This document shows positions 33,566-43,575 of a stretch of 64,000 nt of DNA, in pieces. The notes beneath the pieces were generated by a model. That model did not search any database. It was given only the letters and a program-made list of their open reading frames with translations, and was not told where the DNA came from. The stretch's first letter is position 1. Every line of letters begins with the position of its first letter. Source of the DNA: Piezodorus guildinii (taxonomy: Eukaryota; Arthropoda; Insecta; Hemiptera; Pentatomidae). The translations under genes and the position numbers were made by a program. Where the stretch lies: positions 12,883,791-12,947,790 of the forward strand of contig CM041294.1 in the NCBI GenBank assembly GCA_023052935.1, given 5' to 3'.

Positions 33566-34020
33566 TAATCCTTTGAGCGACTTTGAGTCGGTGAGACTGT
33601 TCTAGGGCACACCTAGCCTTTATAATTTTTTTTCTTTTCTTTGGCGCGACAGGCCGTGTAGGCCCTTGGCCTCGTGGTATAATCTCCTGGGAGAATATAC
33701 CCACGATTCACAATGAGATTTTACAGGGTAGGGTCATCACTTCTTACGCCTATTTTCGTGAATGGCCACCATTTAGCTGACGGGTCTCACATACCCGGGG
33801 GGGGGGTGAGGCAGTGAGTGAATCCCCATTTAATTATATCTATATAAAAGCCCTGTTGGGACTGGGATTCGAACTCAGAATCTCTAGTATGAGAGACTAG
33901 CGCGCTAGCCACTCAGCCATGGGCTCCCCCTTAATGAAATAAACAAGAAACACCTGCTGGCTGAGTGTAATAACAGCCTAATCATTGCACGCCCGTTGGT
34001 CAAGAAATAATACAAATCAT
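33566..34020 (+). mobile_element. SINE family A copy split by a nested SINE B
   Basis: The left part (GGTGAGACTGTTCTAGGGCA) and the right part (CTGGCTGAGTG, GCCCGTTGGTCAAGAAATAA, about 33955-34010) align to the middle and end of SINE A1 in the same orientation. The tRNA-like head is lost. SINE B2 lies between them. Confidence 0.7.
33626..33930 (-). mobile_element. tRNA-derived SINE family B, copy B2 (nested)
   Basis: Minus-strand GGGGGAGCCCATGGCTGAGT with a B box (inverse at about 33866-33877), ending GGCCTGTCGCGCC and a poly-A (poly-T on the plus strand). A G-run at 33797-33805 replaces the usual CCCCCGGG. Confidence 0.88.
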
Positions 34021-34365
34021 AATAATAAGAGGTAAAATATTACTTTAAGAAATATTGTTTTAAGTTAGAAAAATCGAATTTATATAATATAGAGCGGTAG
34101 TTATTATTTTTATACTAAACAACTATTCTAGGTCAACTGAAGTATTGGGCGCCAATTTAGGTACTACCGTTTGGTAACGAGCTCTAATTCGTTATCTTTA
34201 TATTTACCTCATCCACAATTTTACCTGATTTCTGATTTAGAATTCGCATTGTTTATCTTAAAAAATCTTGTTTACAGAACGACAAATTTCGGTTTTCGAT
34301 AATATATATACTTATTTTTATTCTCATAGCGCCATCTCCATATTTGTGGGACTTTCTTTTTTTTT

Positions 34366-34660
34366 TTATTTTTAGTAATTTACAACTGTATTAAAAGAAC
34401 ACAATAAGTAAATATGAGGAATGAAAAAATAAGTCATAAAAAAGTCTTGAGAAAGAAATACCCAGTGATAGCACTTCACTAACTATTTTAACTCAGTAGG
34501 TCCCGAGGCCACCTTCTTTTCAGTCGCCTTGGAGGGTTATCAGGGATATCTAAGGAAGATAAATTACGAACAAGTGGGTTTTAAGTGGTCAAGGAATGAA
34601 AAGAGGAATATCTATCACGGGCTATGTCTGCAACAAATGGGATGCTAAGGTATGGGACTT
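34366..34660 (-). pseudogene. Jockey-like LINE family C, 3' end (copy C4)
   Basis: Minus-strand family C end: the coding remnant around CTATGTCTGCAACAAATGGG (inverse), the PRRLKR region (inverse of TCGCCTTGGAGGGTTATCAG), then the 3'UTR to TTACAACTGT. Frames are broken. Confidence 0.75.
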
Positions 34661-35249
34661 TCTAAAAGCTTTTTTAATACAGAAGCGCGAGATATCAACT
34701 CACGCTTATGCATATAAATATATTTAAGAAAGAAAAATAAAAGATTAATTACTAACGGCTATTGATCAATCAGTACTCGCTACCCTAGGAAGAACAGATC
34801 ATTATCACTTTTCCTTCTCCTCTCATGTTAAACGCCATAATTAACCAAAGTATTGCTTTTATACCTATTAGAATTTTTATTAGAACATTTCATGCATGTC
34901 ATTTTGACTGTTTAAGTAATTTCAACATTCCTGTTCTACTGTTTCATCCTAAGTTTGATGTTACATGATAACAGAAGTGACTAAACAGTTAAAGGCTCCC
35001 TAGAAAATTTTAAATTAATTTCATAGTTTGAGTCGTTTTCGTAAATTATTTTTTTTGTTTTGATTTCATATGACCTAATGATGAAAAACTCTGATTTTAC
35101 TTTAAAATATCAGATTTTCTTTACTATGGAATGGTCGTTCATTAAAAATGGTGACTAATAATTGTTTAGTTTATACTCTGAGATTATGATTTATAGATTT
35201 AAAAAAACACATCATAACCGACTTGGCTAAAAATCATGCTACAAGTTTT
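34661..35249. other. Unassigned spacer
   Basis: No gene or repeat recognised. Confidence 0.35.
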
Positions 35250-35560
35250 TACACAATGTTTTTGTTGTTTCTTTATTTAACGTCACTTTATGCTGCTATG
35301 GCCAATCGGACGATGCTACTGTGGGAGTCCTAAATTTTGCCTATCCAAGTTTTATTAGGATAGGGATCTTTAACGAGTACCTGACATCGCACAGGCTCGG
35401 GAGGACCTTTTAACGTCCCCTCCGAAGGACGGCGTAACTAAGAATTTTTTACTCCCATTAAAAAATCCTAGGACCACTTGCGGGTTTGAACCCGTGACCT
35501 TTAGCATGGGAGGCTGTTACGCTAGCCACCCAGCTACAAGTGATCCCTACACAATGTTTT
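35250..35560 (-). mobile_element. tRNA-derived SINE family C, with 13 bp TSD
   Basis: TACACAATGTTTT at 35250-35262 and 35548-35560 flanks the insert. On the minus strand it starts AGGGATCACTTGTAGCTGGG with an A box (TAGCTGGGTGG) and a perfect B box (GGGTTCAAACCC). The body includes AAACTTGGATAGGCAAAATT and ends GACGTTAAATAAAGAAACAA. A 193-codon frame starting inside it is chance. Confidence 0.9.
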
Positions 35561-35843
35561 ATTATTTCCAAATAATTATATTAGAGTACAACTGTTTATA
35601 TATCTATTTATATACATTTAACCAATACGAAAATCAATCAATAATTCAATGTGGTCTATCATCACTGCTCATTTCAAAACGCTACATCTCTGCTATTTTT
35701 GAACCGAAAATAACTCAGTTATGGGAGCATATATCGGTAAATTTTCAATTTGTTTTCTGTTTTATAATTTATAGCGGTGTACTGATTCTAATACTTATTA
35801 ATTGTTTTTTTTATATATATTCAAAAATATTAGGGTTAAAAGC

Positions 35844-35883
<40 letters not shown>

Positions 35884-36576
35884 TTGCAATACATAAATAT
35901 ATTTGTGACCAATCTATTTACTATATATTACTATTTACACCTTCTAAGAAATTTTTTTTTGGTCTTAACTAACAATAATTTTTTATTTGGATCCTTCTTT
36001 AAACAGAGCTGGGGGAAACTCTTTTTGTGTTCTGAGGCCAATAGTATCTATTGGCTGGCATTTGCAGAAACTTAGCTTGGGATATCCCCCGCTGACTTAC
36101 TCTTCCTCCACAGAAGATCCCATAAAGCGACGGGCAGATACGAGACGAGAAGCGGCGACAGACAGACGGTCAAGAGACGACTACCGTTATCGAGGCGAAG
36201 TTGAGGGAACCATTGACCATCTGGTGTCGTAACGATTACCGGAGTGGCCGGTGCCCTACCCTGATTCCGCTTCCCCGACGTGACCAACAACCTAATTATC
36301 TTAGGCCCTTAACAGTCTAACGCTTTCTGAGAACATCTCGTAGACCAGTTCACTTCCCTCCTCTTACGTCTTATTACACCGGGCTTTCTTGATCGTATTT
36401 TATCCCATCGATGCTCTTCACTTGTCGAAAATCGGAAAAGAATCATTTTCGTGAAATCATTCAAAACTATGGACGGAGTGCATAACCCTTCAGAAGTTTT
36501 GCCTTAAAATCCGTTTATGCCTAAACCATAAGTCTTCGGGATACCGAAAAACTTATAGCAATGTTTTTAAACAAAT
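35561..36576. other. Unassigned; (TA)n and a GC-rich pocket
   Basis: (TA)n lies at about 35846-35880. About 36060-36300 is unusually GC-rich for this window. A pyrimidine tract ending CTTCCTCCACAG (36108-36119) looks like a splice acceptor, followed by an open frame of about 37 codons. No partner donor or homology was recognised, so I do not call an exon. Confidence 0.3.
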
Positions 36577-36929
36577 GAGACGTTGATTTCCAAAAGGTAC
36601 TAAAGGACATTTTTTACGAAATTGATTTTTTGTCATATTTGTATTCTCATCATTTAGTTTTATCTAAATATTCTATTTGATGTTATCTAATGAATTCTCA
36701 AGTCCTTAAAAAACGTGATTTAGAAATGCGGTCATTTTCTAAAAGTACTAATTAAAAAAATCATTTCATAACTTTAATATGATGTTATTATTATAGTAAA
36801 AATATAATTATAAATTTTAATGCAAAAAGACCCAAATTAGCTAGTTTAATAATATAGTAATGAGAGATTTTCGCGCTTCCTGTAAAATTTCCTAGAATGG
36901 ATATAGTACCTTTTGGAAATCAACGTCTC
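36577..36929. mobile_element. 353 bp MITE with perfect 26 bp TIRs
   Basis: 36577-36602 (GAGACGTTGATTTCCAAAAG...) is exactly the reverse complement of 36904-36929. The interior is A/T-rich and non-coding. Flanks AAAT and AATT do not give a clear target duplication, so the superfamily is unknown. Confidence 0.8.
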
Positions 36930-37026
36930 AATTTATGCACTCCTAGTTCAGTTTTGGCATACACATGAACATTGTGTTGGTAAAAATTAAAAAAACCCAA
37001 CTAAGAAAAGAAAACAAAAAAAGAGA

Positions 37027-37032
<6 letters not shown>

Positions 37033-37062
<30 letters not shown>
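37033..37062. repeat. Poly-A tract
   Basis: A run of about 30 A. It lies beside an inverted LINE relic and may not be its tail. Confidence 0.8.
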
Positions 37063-37064
<2 letters not shown>

Positions 37065-37115
37065 AGATAGATAAAAATTTAAATAAATAATTAAACAAAA
37101 TTATGGTTATTAAAA

Positions 37116-37485
37116 TCATTTGATGGAATTGAGTAATTTAGAATTTTTTAACAGTATATGTTTAGTTCTCTTATGTCTATATTTAGGGGTTGATAGTTTA
37201 GTATAATTACCAATTTGTTTTATAAGGGTATCGTCTGTCAGTTGGCATTTTGAGAAAAATGATTGTGATTGTTGGTGTATAAATTCTTGCATTGTAGGGA
37301 TGTCCAGATCTTTGTGCATGGTAGTTATTTTCGTGTATGGTGGATAATTATTAATTTTAGCATCTATTTTGTAGTAATTGCAATTTTTTAATATGTGTTT
37401 TGCTTGTAAGACTCCAGGCTTGGCATGCATATGTAATTATAGGTCTGATAACAGATTTGCAATTGATTACAATTGACGTACAAAA
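37116..37485 (-). pseudogene. Jockey-like LINE family H, C-terminal relic
   Basis: Minus strand: SVIRPIITYACQAWSLTSKT (about 37465 down), then after a frameshift the frame 37430-37116 with YTKITTMHKDLDIPTMQEFI and a Lys-rich end LKNSKLLNSIK. IRPxxTYxxxxW and HKDLxIPTxxEFI are conserved post-RT blocks of Jockey-clade ORF2. RT is missing (5' truncation). Confidence 0.72.
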
Positions 37486-37732
37486 TAAATTTTAGCAAAT
37501 AAGTAGCGCATTGTAATGGATTTCGAATCAATGTTTTTAAAAACTGTGCAGATGTATGCTATATAAATAAATATTGATATTGTAGTAAAAGAAAATTAAA
37601 ATTGAGTATATTATTTCTGTTGGATTATTTTTATCAATTCGCTAATATTTGGTCTGTAAAAGCAAAGTATTTGAAAACGATTTTTGCATCAGCCTGTGTG
37701 CTTTTTGTTGATACTACCAGTATTATCATACC

Positions 37733-38185
37733 TTTAACGGCTCTAACTGGACTGTCCTAGTAAAATTTTTAAGAGAAGCGTTACGTTATAGAGCTTTTTT
37801 AGTTCAAGAATTTAATTATAATTAAGAAGGAAAAAAAAAAGAAAAGAAAAAGAAAGACATTTTGTTGAAAAATTTTACTTTCGATATTTAAAGAAGTAAT
37901 TCCTATAGTTTATTAAAATTTACGTTTATCATTGGTATTTTCTTTACTGATCCGTTTATTAGTTTGATATGTCGTGTTATGATTCCTTTTTAATTATTTA
38001 CTTAGCTAAGTGTAATATTACTATTATTTCTTCATTTGTTTATTTCAATTTTAAATATTTGCAACTCTGCTGACGGAGTAATCCAAAGCAAGAATGTTTT
38101 TATTTTGTATTTATAGAAAAAAAAAAGAAAAAAAAAAAAGAAATGTATTATATTAATAAACATTTTTATTATTATTATATATTAT
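37733..38185 (+). pseudogene. LINE family D, C-terminal end and 3'UTR (copy 2)
   Basis: Codes TFNGSNWTVLVKFLREALRY and a further 15 residues to TAA at about 37825, giving the true C-terminus missing from the 2.3 kb copy. The shared 3'UTR (GACATTTTGTTGAA, GCTGACGGAGTAATCCAAAG, TATTAATAAAC) and an (ATT)n tail follow. It contains the empty site for the hairpin insertion at 2722-2907. Confidence 0.75.
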
Positions 38186-38195
38186 ATATTATATA

Positions 38196-38262
38196 AAGCC
38201 TATTTACTTGTTGTATTTATTTAATACAGTTGTAAATTTCTTTAAATAAATAAAAAAAAAAT
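38196..38262 (+). mobile_element. LINE C 3' tail fragment (copy C5)
   Basis: TTTACTTGTTGTATTTATTT, then ACAGTTGTAAATTTC and an A-rich tail match the last ~65 bp of family C. Confidence 0.65.
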
Positions 38263-38989
38263 TTAATCCTTCAGTTTTAGTACCGCGATTCAATGTCTAT
38301 CATATGTTATTGAGGAATTTTCGATGCGAAAATGGATAATTGATATGACTCAAACACACGTTTGTCATGAGCATTGGTGTTGTGGACAGTTCTATGAGAG
38401 TAATATTTTTCATTAAATTTCTGATAATGAAACTAAAGGCAAATTTTTGATGTGTGAAACACAAAGAAATCCAGAACGTGCCAAACGTGTTTTTGAACTG
38501 TTGGAACTTTGAATAAAGACGATAACGGTTTTACTTCTCTTTATATCTACAATGTAATATTTTCTCATCTGTGGATAACAAAAATGCAAGTATGTGTTAG
38601 CGGTACTGTACCACATAGAAAATATATGTATCCTACAAAGTCTACAGGAATGATGATATGTTGCATCTTATGCAGGGAGGAGAAGGACTCATGTCATCAT
38701 CAATGTTGCTGTGTAACAAAAATGTTTCCCATGACCCATCTTCATTTTTTTTTTTTTGTGTCACGATTCCTTTCACGATGTCCTGGACAATCGAAAATGT
38801 TTCGTAATAGTTGACTGTGTCCTCAGAAACTAATTATACAGGCCCGGAATGGTATCAGCTGATTTATTTTGTAAACAAAATTTATTGTGGTGGTCGCTGA
38901 TGTTCCATTTTTAAAACATTTGGTGAATAAAGGGGCTATGCATTGAAAATAATTTAAAGGGAAACTTGTCACTCAAGAAAAACTGTAAC
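38263..38989. other. Unrecognised, possibly old coding relic
   Basis: Several interrupted frames on both strands (for example 38509-38814, which includes runs of C and H such as CCILCREEKDSCHHQCCC). I cannot assign a family. It is GC-richer than its surroundings but broken. Confidence 0.3.
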
Positions 38990-39851
38990 TATTGGGTTGT
39001 GTCACATGAAGTGTCCGTTTTCACGGTAAAGGATTTTTATTAAAAATACGATATGAAAACAAGATAATTATTTTTCCCAACGTGACACCAACGTTTTTAT
39101 CCCCGAACTGAAAAACTCTGAGCTTTGAAGTGAAACAAAATCTGAAAACGCACTTTTCACTTGATCATCATTTTCAAAAAGTTTTCCTTTGACGAAGTTA
39201 TCTAAATTCCTGAAGAGGTGGTAATCTGTTGGAGACAAGTCGGGAGAATATGGTGGGTGCGGAAGATCTTCGTAGTCCAGTTCTTTCAATTTTTTTGTAT
39301 GTTTTGAAACATGCCGCTCTGTGAAATCATGAGGTACCCATGTTTCGAGCTTTTTTACTTTCTCAATAAACTTTAAATGTCTGAAAACAGTAAATGCACT
39401 TGCATTTAGTTGTGCTGAGAGTCCTTTAACTGTTTGGTAGGGGTTTCCTTCTACTGTATGTTTGAGGGCATCGTTGTCTATTTCCTCGGGACAAGTTTTC
39501 CAAGTCGGTGTCCCCAGCTGAGAACTTAGCAAACCAACGGCGAATGGTCCGTTCATTAACACTCCCTTCCCCAAACGCCTTGCAAATATTTCTAGCGGTC
39601 TCAGCTGTTGAATGGCCGAGTTTAAAGACGTACAAAAATATTACTCGACAATCGCGTGTTTCCACGTTCATATTAGGAGGAATACTAAAAAGTGGGTAAT
39701 CGATTGGGAAGCTAATGTTTATAATGCAAAGGTAGATGATTAGTAACTGTTTACTTTAAATATGTAAACATTCGGAAGAAAACAACAGAGACCTGCAAAA
39801 TCCTTTATGTATTTCAGAAACTATAAAAACGGGCATTTCATGTGAATCAAC

Positions 39852-39857
<6 letters not shown>
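38990..39857 (-). pseudogene. Mariner element M3, complete ends, internally deleted
   Basis: TA at 38990-38991 and 39856-39857 brackets TIRs TTGGGTTGTGTCACATGAAG and the inverse of TTTGGTTGATTCACATGAAA. The minus frame from 39671 gives MNVETRDCRVIFLYVFKLGH, TAETARNICKAFGEGSVNER, TIRRWFAKFSAGDTDLENLS. It shifts near 39483 and continues to WVPHDFTERHVSKHTKKLKE, where the deletion joins in frame. It then reads PPYSPDLSPTDYHLFRNLDN and FVKGKLFENDDQVKSAFSDF. The first two catalytic Asp are deleted; the third (in SPTDYH) remains. The best preserved of the three copies. Confidence 0.92.

Positions 39858-39913
<56 letters not shown>
39856..39913. repeat. (TA)n microsatellite beside the mariner
   Basis: It starts at the TA target base pair of M3 and runs on, with one AAT interruption. 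Confidence 0.9.
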
Positions 39914-40101
39914 TCATGAAAAACAATGGTGGAATCCCGTTCGATATTCTCATAATTATCAGTAGCAGTATCGTACTAGTCGACGCGTCGGAGACCTGGG
40001 CAAAACTGTTTATTACTCAGGGGTGCAATATCGGAAAGCTGAAGGACACGCTAGCTCTAGTCCGCCACTGATGGATAAATGGGAACATAAATTGTGATGG
40101 T

Positions 40102-40408
40102 ATTTAAATCGAAATGGGGAGCCCATGGCTGAGTGGCTAGCGCGCTAGTCTCTCATGCCACAGGTTCTGAGTTCGAATCCCAGTCCCGGCGGGGCTTTTA
40201 TAAGGATGTAAAATAATGTGGATTCACTCACAACCTCTCCCCCGGGTATGTGAGACCCGTCAGCCAAAGGGTGGCCCCTCACAAAATTAGTCGTAGGGAG
40301 TGATGACCCTACACTAAAAATTGCATCGTGAAACGTCAGTTTAAACCGCGAAGCCAAGGGCCTACACAGCCTGTTGCGCCACTGGAAGAAGAAGATTTAC
40401 ATCGAAAT
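40102..40408 (+). mobile_element. tRNA-derived SINE family B, copy B3, with 14 bp TSD
   Basis: ATTTAAATCGAAAT (40102-40115) and ATTTACATCGAAAT (40395-40408) flank GGGGAGCCCATGGCTGAGTG... with a perfect B box (GAGTTCGAATCCC, 40171). It ends CCTGTTGCGCCACTGG(AAG)n. The TSD carries one mismatch. Confidence 0.92.
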
Positions 40409-41348
40409 AACATTGACAGTGAAAATAGAAAGCATTACTGCCATAAAATTAATTATCATCCTTCAGTATATACATCCAGAGAGCCTACCCTCTGAAGAAG
40501 GTGAACCACGGAAGATGGAAGACCCTATAGCAAGTCCCCTTCACCCTGGCCCAGATATCTCGTGTAGATCGGATGTTTGCAGATGTTAGCCGGAGATAAG
40601 AGGGGATGCAGACGCGTAAGAACAGGAAGGGGACTCGTTATTGGAGATCAAGATAGCTGTGAGCGCGGGTAGAAATGCAGATTGAATTGCCGGTTAGTAT
40701 AACGCCTTCCACAATGGCCGCTGTAATTGCCGGCTGCTCCTCCTGCAAATTGACTCCCACCTACTGCAAATTGCATGCAATTTACACTCCTGACCGAGAT
40801 CCCATTGTGTGTCACTAACTATTGTATTACTAGATACATTACTGCTCCTCCTCTCCTTCGGGCCTCGGTCACTTGTTGTTAGCGCGGTCATTACCACGCA
40901 CTACTAATGCCTGTAATCTCTAAACGTTAAGCCGACTCGAAAATTAGTGGCACGTTATTCTTCCTCATTACGAAGGCGCAGCCACTGCGAACGGTAACAG
41001 TCTCTTCGCCCTCCTTCCTCTAGAAAAGGAAATTGATGCGTGACCCCCTGCTCCCATGATACGGATCGTTGTACTCCTCGTAGTAACTAATTATAAACCG
41101 TCTCATTTTAGTTCCTTCACACTGTAAAAAAAAATTAATTTTCGAAAAACGCCCTAATAATAAAGAAAACTCATACCATTGGAGAATACCAAACAATCAA
41201 CGTTTTACTGACCTAAGATGTAGGACAATCGTCCATTGAGTTCATCAAATACAAAATTTATTAATTATTTGCTATTAAACCAATGATAATAATGGTATGA
41301 TTATAACCGATGATGATAGTAGATAAAAAATATATAGAGAGAAATTAA
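40409..41348. other. GC-balanced repeat-free island; candidate non-coding conserved DNA
   Basis: About 40470-41070 lacks any repeat seen elsewhere in the window. It contains palindromic octamer-like sites (TGCAAATTGCATGCAATTT, 40769) and TAATTG/GGTCATTA cores. Frames here are short. Regulatory function is a guess. Confidence 0.35.
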
Positions 41349-42105
41349 TCTATACTAATAATAATATTTCAGGGCGTACTTTTAAACACGTAGAGAAATT
41401 CATGTATTTAGGTTCAATGATAACAAGAAAAAATGAAATCCAGGAAGAAAGAGAGTCCCGATTAAAGGTGGGAAATGCGTGTTATTATTCAGTTGCTAAA
41501 TTACTTAGTTCGCGGCTTCTGTCTAAAAACTTAAAGGTTAGAATTTATAAAACTATTATTCTTCCGACGGTTCTTTACGGATGTGAAACGTGGCCGCTTA
41601 CTTTGAAGGATCAACGGCTTAAGGTTTTCGAAAATAAGGTACTGCGTAAAATATTTGGTCCGAAGAGAGATGAGGCCACTGGGGAGTTTAGAAGGTTGCA
41701 CAACGCGGTATTGCGGAGTTTGTACCCTGTGAATATAATTGAGTTGATAGTATCGCGGAGACTCAAATGGGCGCGTAAAGTTGTTGGGCTCGGTGAGGAA
41801 CTGATTCCGAGAAAGATGGTATTCGCTGAACCGACTAGTAGGCGTCTGAAAGGTAGCCCGAAGCGTCGATGGGAGGATTGCATTAAGGCTGATCTCGGGG
41901 GCTTGGGCTTGACCGGCCGAGTTTGTGCAGACGAAGTTTGGTGGTATCGGCATCGAACCTTCGGGTTCGGTAAGCCTATTATTATTATTATATTAATAAT
42001 AATATACTAATATTATAAAGCTGAAGAGTTCGTTTGTTTGAACGCGCTAATCTCAGAAACTACATGTTTGAATTGAAAATTTGAAACTTTGTGTTGGACA
42101 GAACT
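41349..42105 (+). mobile_element. Helitron 5' end fragment hosting LINE B3
   Basis: After an A at 41348, TCTATACTAATA (41349-41360) matches the 5' end of the 23.5 kb Helitron. It resumes after LINE B3 with TATACTAATATTATAAAGCT (42002) and AACGCGCTAATCTCAGAAAC. It is lost at about 42105, where a SINE A copy begins. No 3' end was found. Confidence 0.72.
41356..42005 (+). pseudogene. RTE-like LINE family B, copy B3 with 12 bp TSD
   Basis: TAATAATAATAT at 41356-41367 and 41994-42005 flanks the insert. Frame 41402-42010 (about 200 codons) gives KFMYLGSMITRKNEIQEERE, YSVAKLLSSRLLSKNLKVRI, YKTIILPTVLYGCETWPLTL, LRKIFGPKRDEATGEFRRLH and RRLKWARKVVGLGEELIPRK. It diverges after LGGLGLTG by a frameshift at about 41910, so the normal end (...RVR) is lost. 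This is the connector and C-terminus just after RT. The (TTA)n tail is kept. The TSD is low-complexity but fits the surrounding Helitron sequence. Confidence 0.85.
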
Positions 42106-42321
42106 TTGGCCTAGGCCGTGCAGTGAGGTGGTAAGGCCATGATCACGCTCAGCAGTCAGGCTTTTCCCCCAATTTGGTTAGCCAAACATCACCAAGAGGC
42201 TGGGTCTGCCACAGGAAGGTCTCTTCAACGGAATAAATAATATTCTGTCATAACCGGGATTCGAACCCAGGACCCAGAGAACAGTAGACCAGCGCTCTAA
42301 CCACTAGACCACGCCGCTCCC
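42106..42321 (-). mobile_element. tRNA-derived SINE family A, copy A2
   Basis: Minus-strand GGGAGCGGCGTGGTCTAGTG, A box, then a good B box (GGGTTCGAATCCCGG, inverse at about 42250-42264). The body includes CAGACCCAGCCTCTTGGTGA and GCCTTACCACCTCACTGCAC. The most intact tRNA-like head of this family. Confidence 0.88.
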
Positions 42322-43025
42322 TGATAAACAATACACATTTCGAGAAAAAAGTTTTTTAAATACAGACATATTAAATATCTTTTACATTATATTGTAAAAA
42401 CCTCTCTTCATTTGAAAGGTACAAATGCAAAAATTAAGATCTAGATGGGAAATGAGAAATACTAAATTACAAACCGTTGATTATTTAAGAAACCAAAATA
42501 GTGGGGCTGTTAGTATGAAAAAAAAAATTGAAGAACAAAGAATGTTGCTGAATAATACAAACTTAGTTATATATGCTAAATTAATGTTGGGAAGATCGCC
42601 CAAAAATGAGGAAAATGTTCCGGTGTGTTTTGATAATCGTTTTGAATGGTCCTCATGATAGAAATATTTCCAACATTCAAAATGAGATATCTAAATGTTT
42701 TTGAAATTCCAATATTAATGACTTCTCTGGGCGTTAGTGGTTCATAAAATTGGGTGAAGAATGTGAGAAAGCTTTAAATCTATTTTCTGACGGGTGGAGA
42801 GATGAAATGGTATTTACGAGATAATTTATATGTTTATAGAAAATTATACATTTTCAAACTAAATCCTGGTTTAATTATTTCAGTCTCTAATGACTTATGT
42901 TTATTCAATTATAATTTTTTGAAATATACTTCAGTACAACAGATCATGAACATTTTTGAATTAGAGTTTTCATCTACCTTCTCAAAATCGTGGACCTTCA
43001 TCACAAAACTCAGGAGTCAGATACA
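42322..43025 (+). other. Unrecognised degraded coding-like segment
   Basis: Frame 42425-42658 (77 codons, Lys/Asn-rich, MQKLRSRWEMRNTKLQTVDY...) is followed by broken frames. No domain recognised. It may be the N-terminal part of some LINE or chance. Confidence 0.25.
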
Positions 43026-43345
43026 GACGATGGAAATGAGGTAACTACGAAAAATAGAGAGGAAGAGATTGGATACAGAACGCCACCATACGGGATAATC
43101 TCGATGTCAAACCGGCGGAAACCATTCTGAAGGAGCAAAAACTAAGGTGGTTTGGACATCTTCCTAGGATGGATCCGGAGAGAAGTGCCAGGAAGACCGA
43201 CAAGACCCGCACGCAAAGAAAAGACCCAGAGGAAGGCCTCGCATCTCCTGGGAGGACGGTGTAAAGGAGCTTGTAGGAGGAGCGGAATTGATTGGGACAG
43301 GAGAGCAGAGTTGGTGCAGGAGAGAGACACCACATGTACCTAATT
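43026..43345 (+). pseudogene. LINE C-terminal relic (family I)
   Basis: Across frameshifts it reads DWIQNATIRDNLDVKPAETI, LKEQKLRWFGHLPRMDPERS, then RPRISWEDGVKELV. LRWFGHxxRM followed by GRPR.SWxDxVK is the standard end of RTE/Jockey-type ORF2. Frames are broken at about 43070 and 43150. Confidence 0.68.
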
Positions 43346-43400
43346 TATTTTAGTCTTTTTCTGGAGTCATCCCTATCTGAACAGTCTTGGTTTGTTATAT

Positions 43401-43518
43401 GATCATGGCTTTACCACCTCATTGCACGGCCGTTGGTCTAGAAACAGTACGAATCTCTAGGTGTACTGAGCCCAATATCCTTCGTGGCTAGAAGAGGTAT
43501 AAATACAGGTATTTTATC
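43401..43518 (+). mobile_element. SINE family A 3' fragment (copy A3)
   Basis: GATCATGGCTTTACCACCTC, CACGGCCGTTGGTCTAGAAA and TCTCTAGGTGTACTGAGCCC match the last ~115 bp of A1/A2, ending in a TTTT tail. Confidence 0.8.
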
Positions 43519-43575
43519 ATAAACGTAAGTAGGGTTGCTAAATTTGAATTATTTTATAAGATTCTCGTAAATAGA

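Noticed and set aside
35494..36075. Longest plain frame besides LINE B (193 codons)
   Set aside because: It starts inside the SINE C tRNA-like head, crosses (TA)n, and has no domain. Chance openness in AT-rich DNA.
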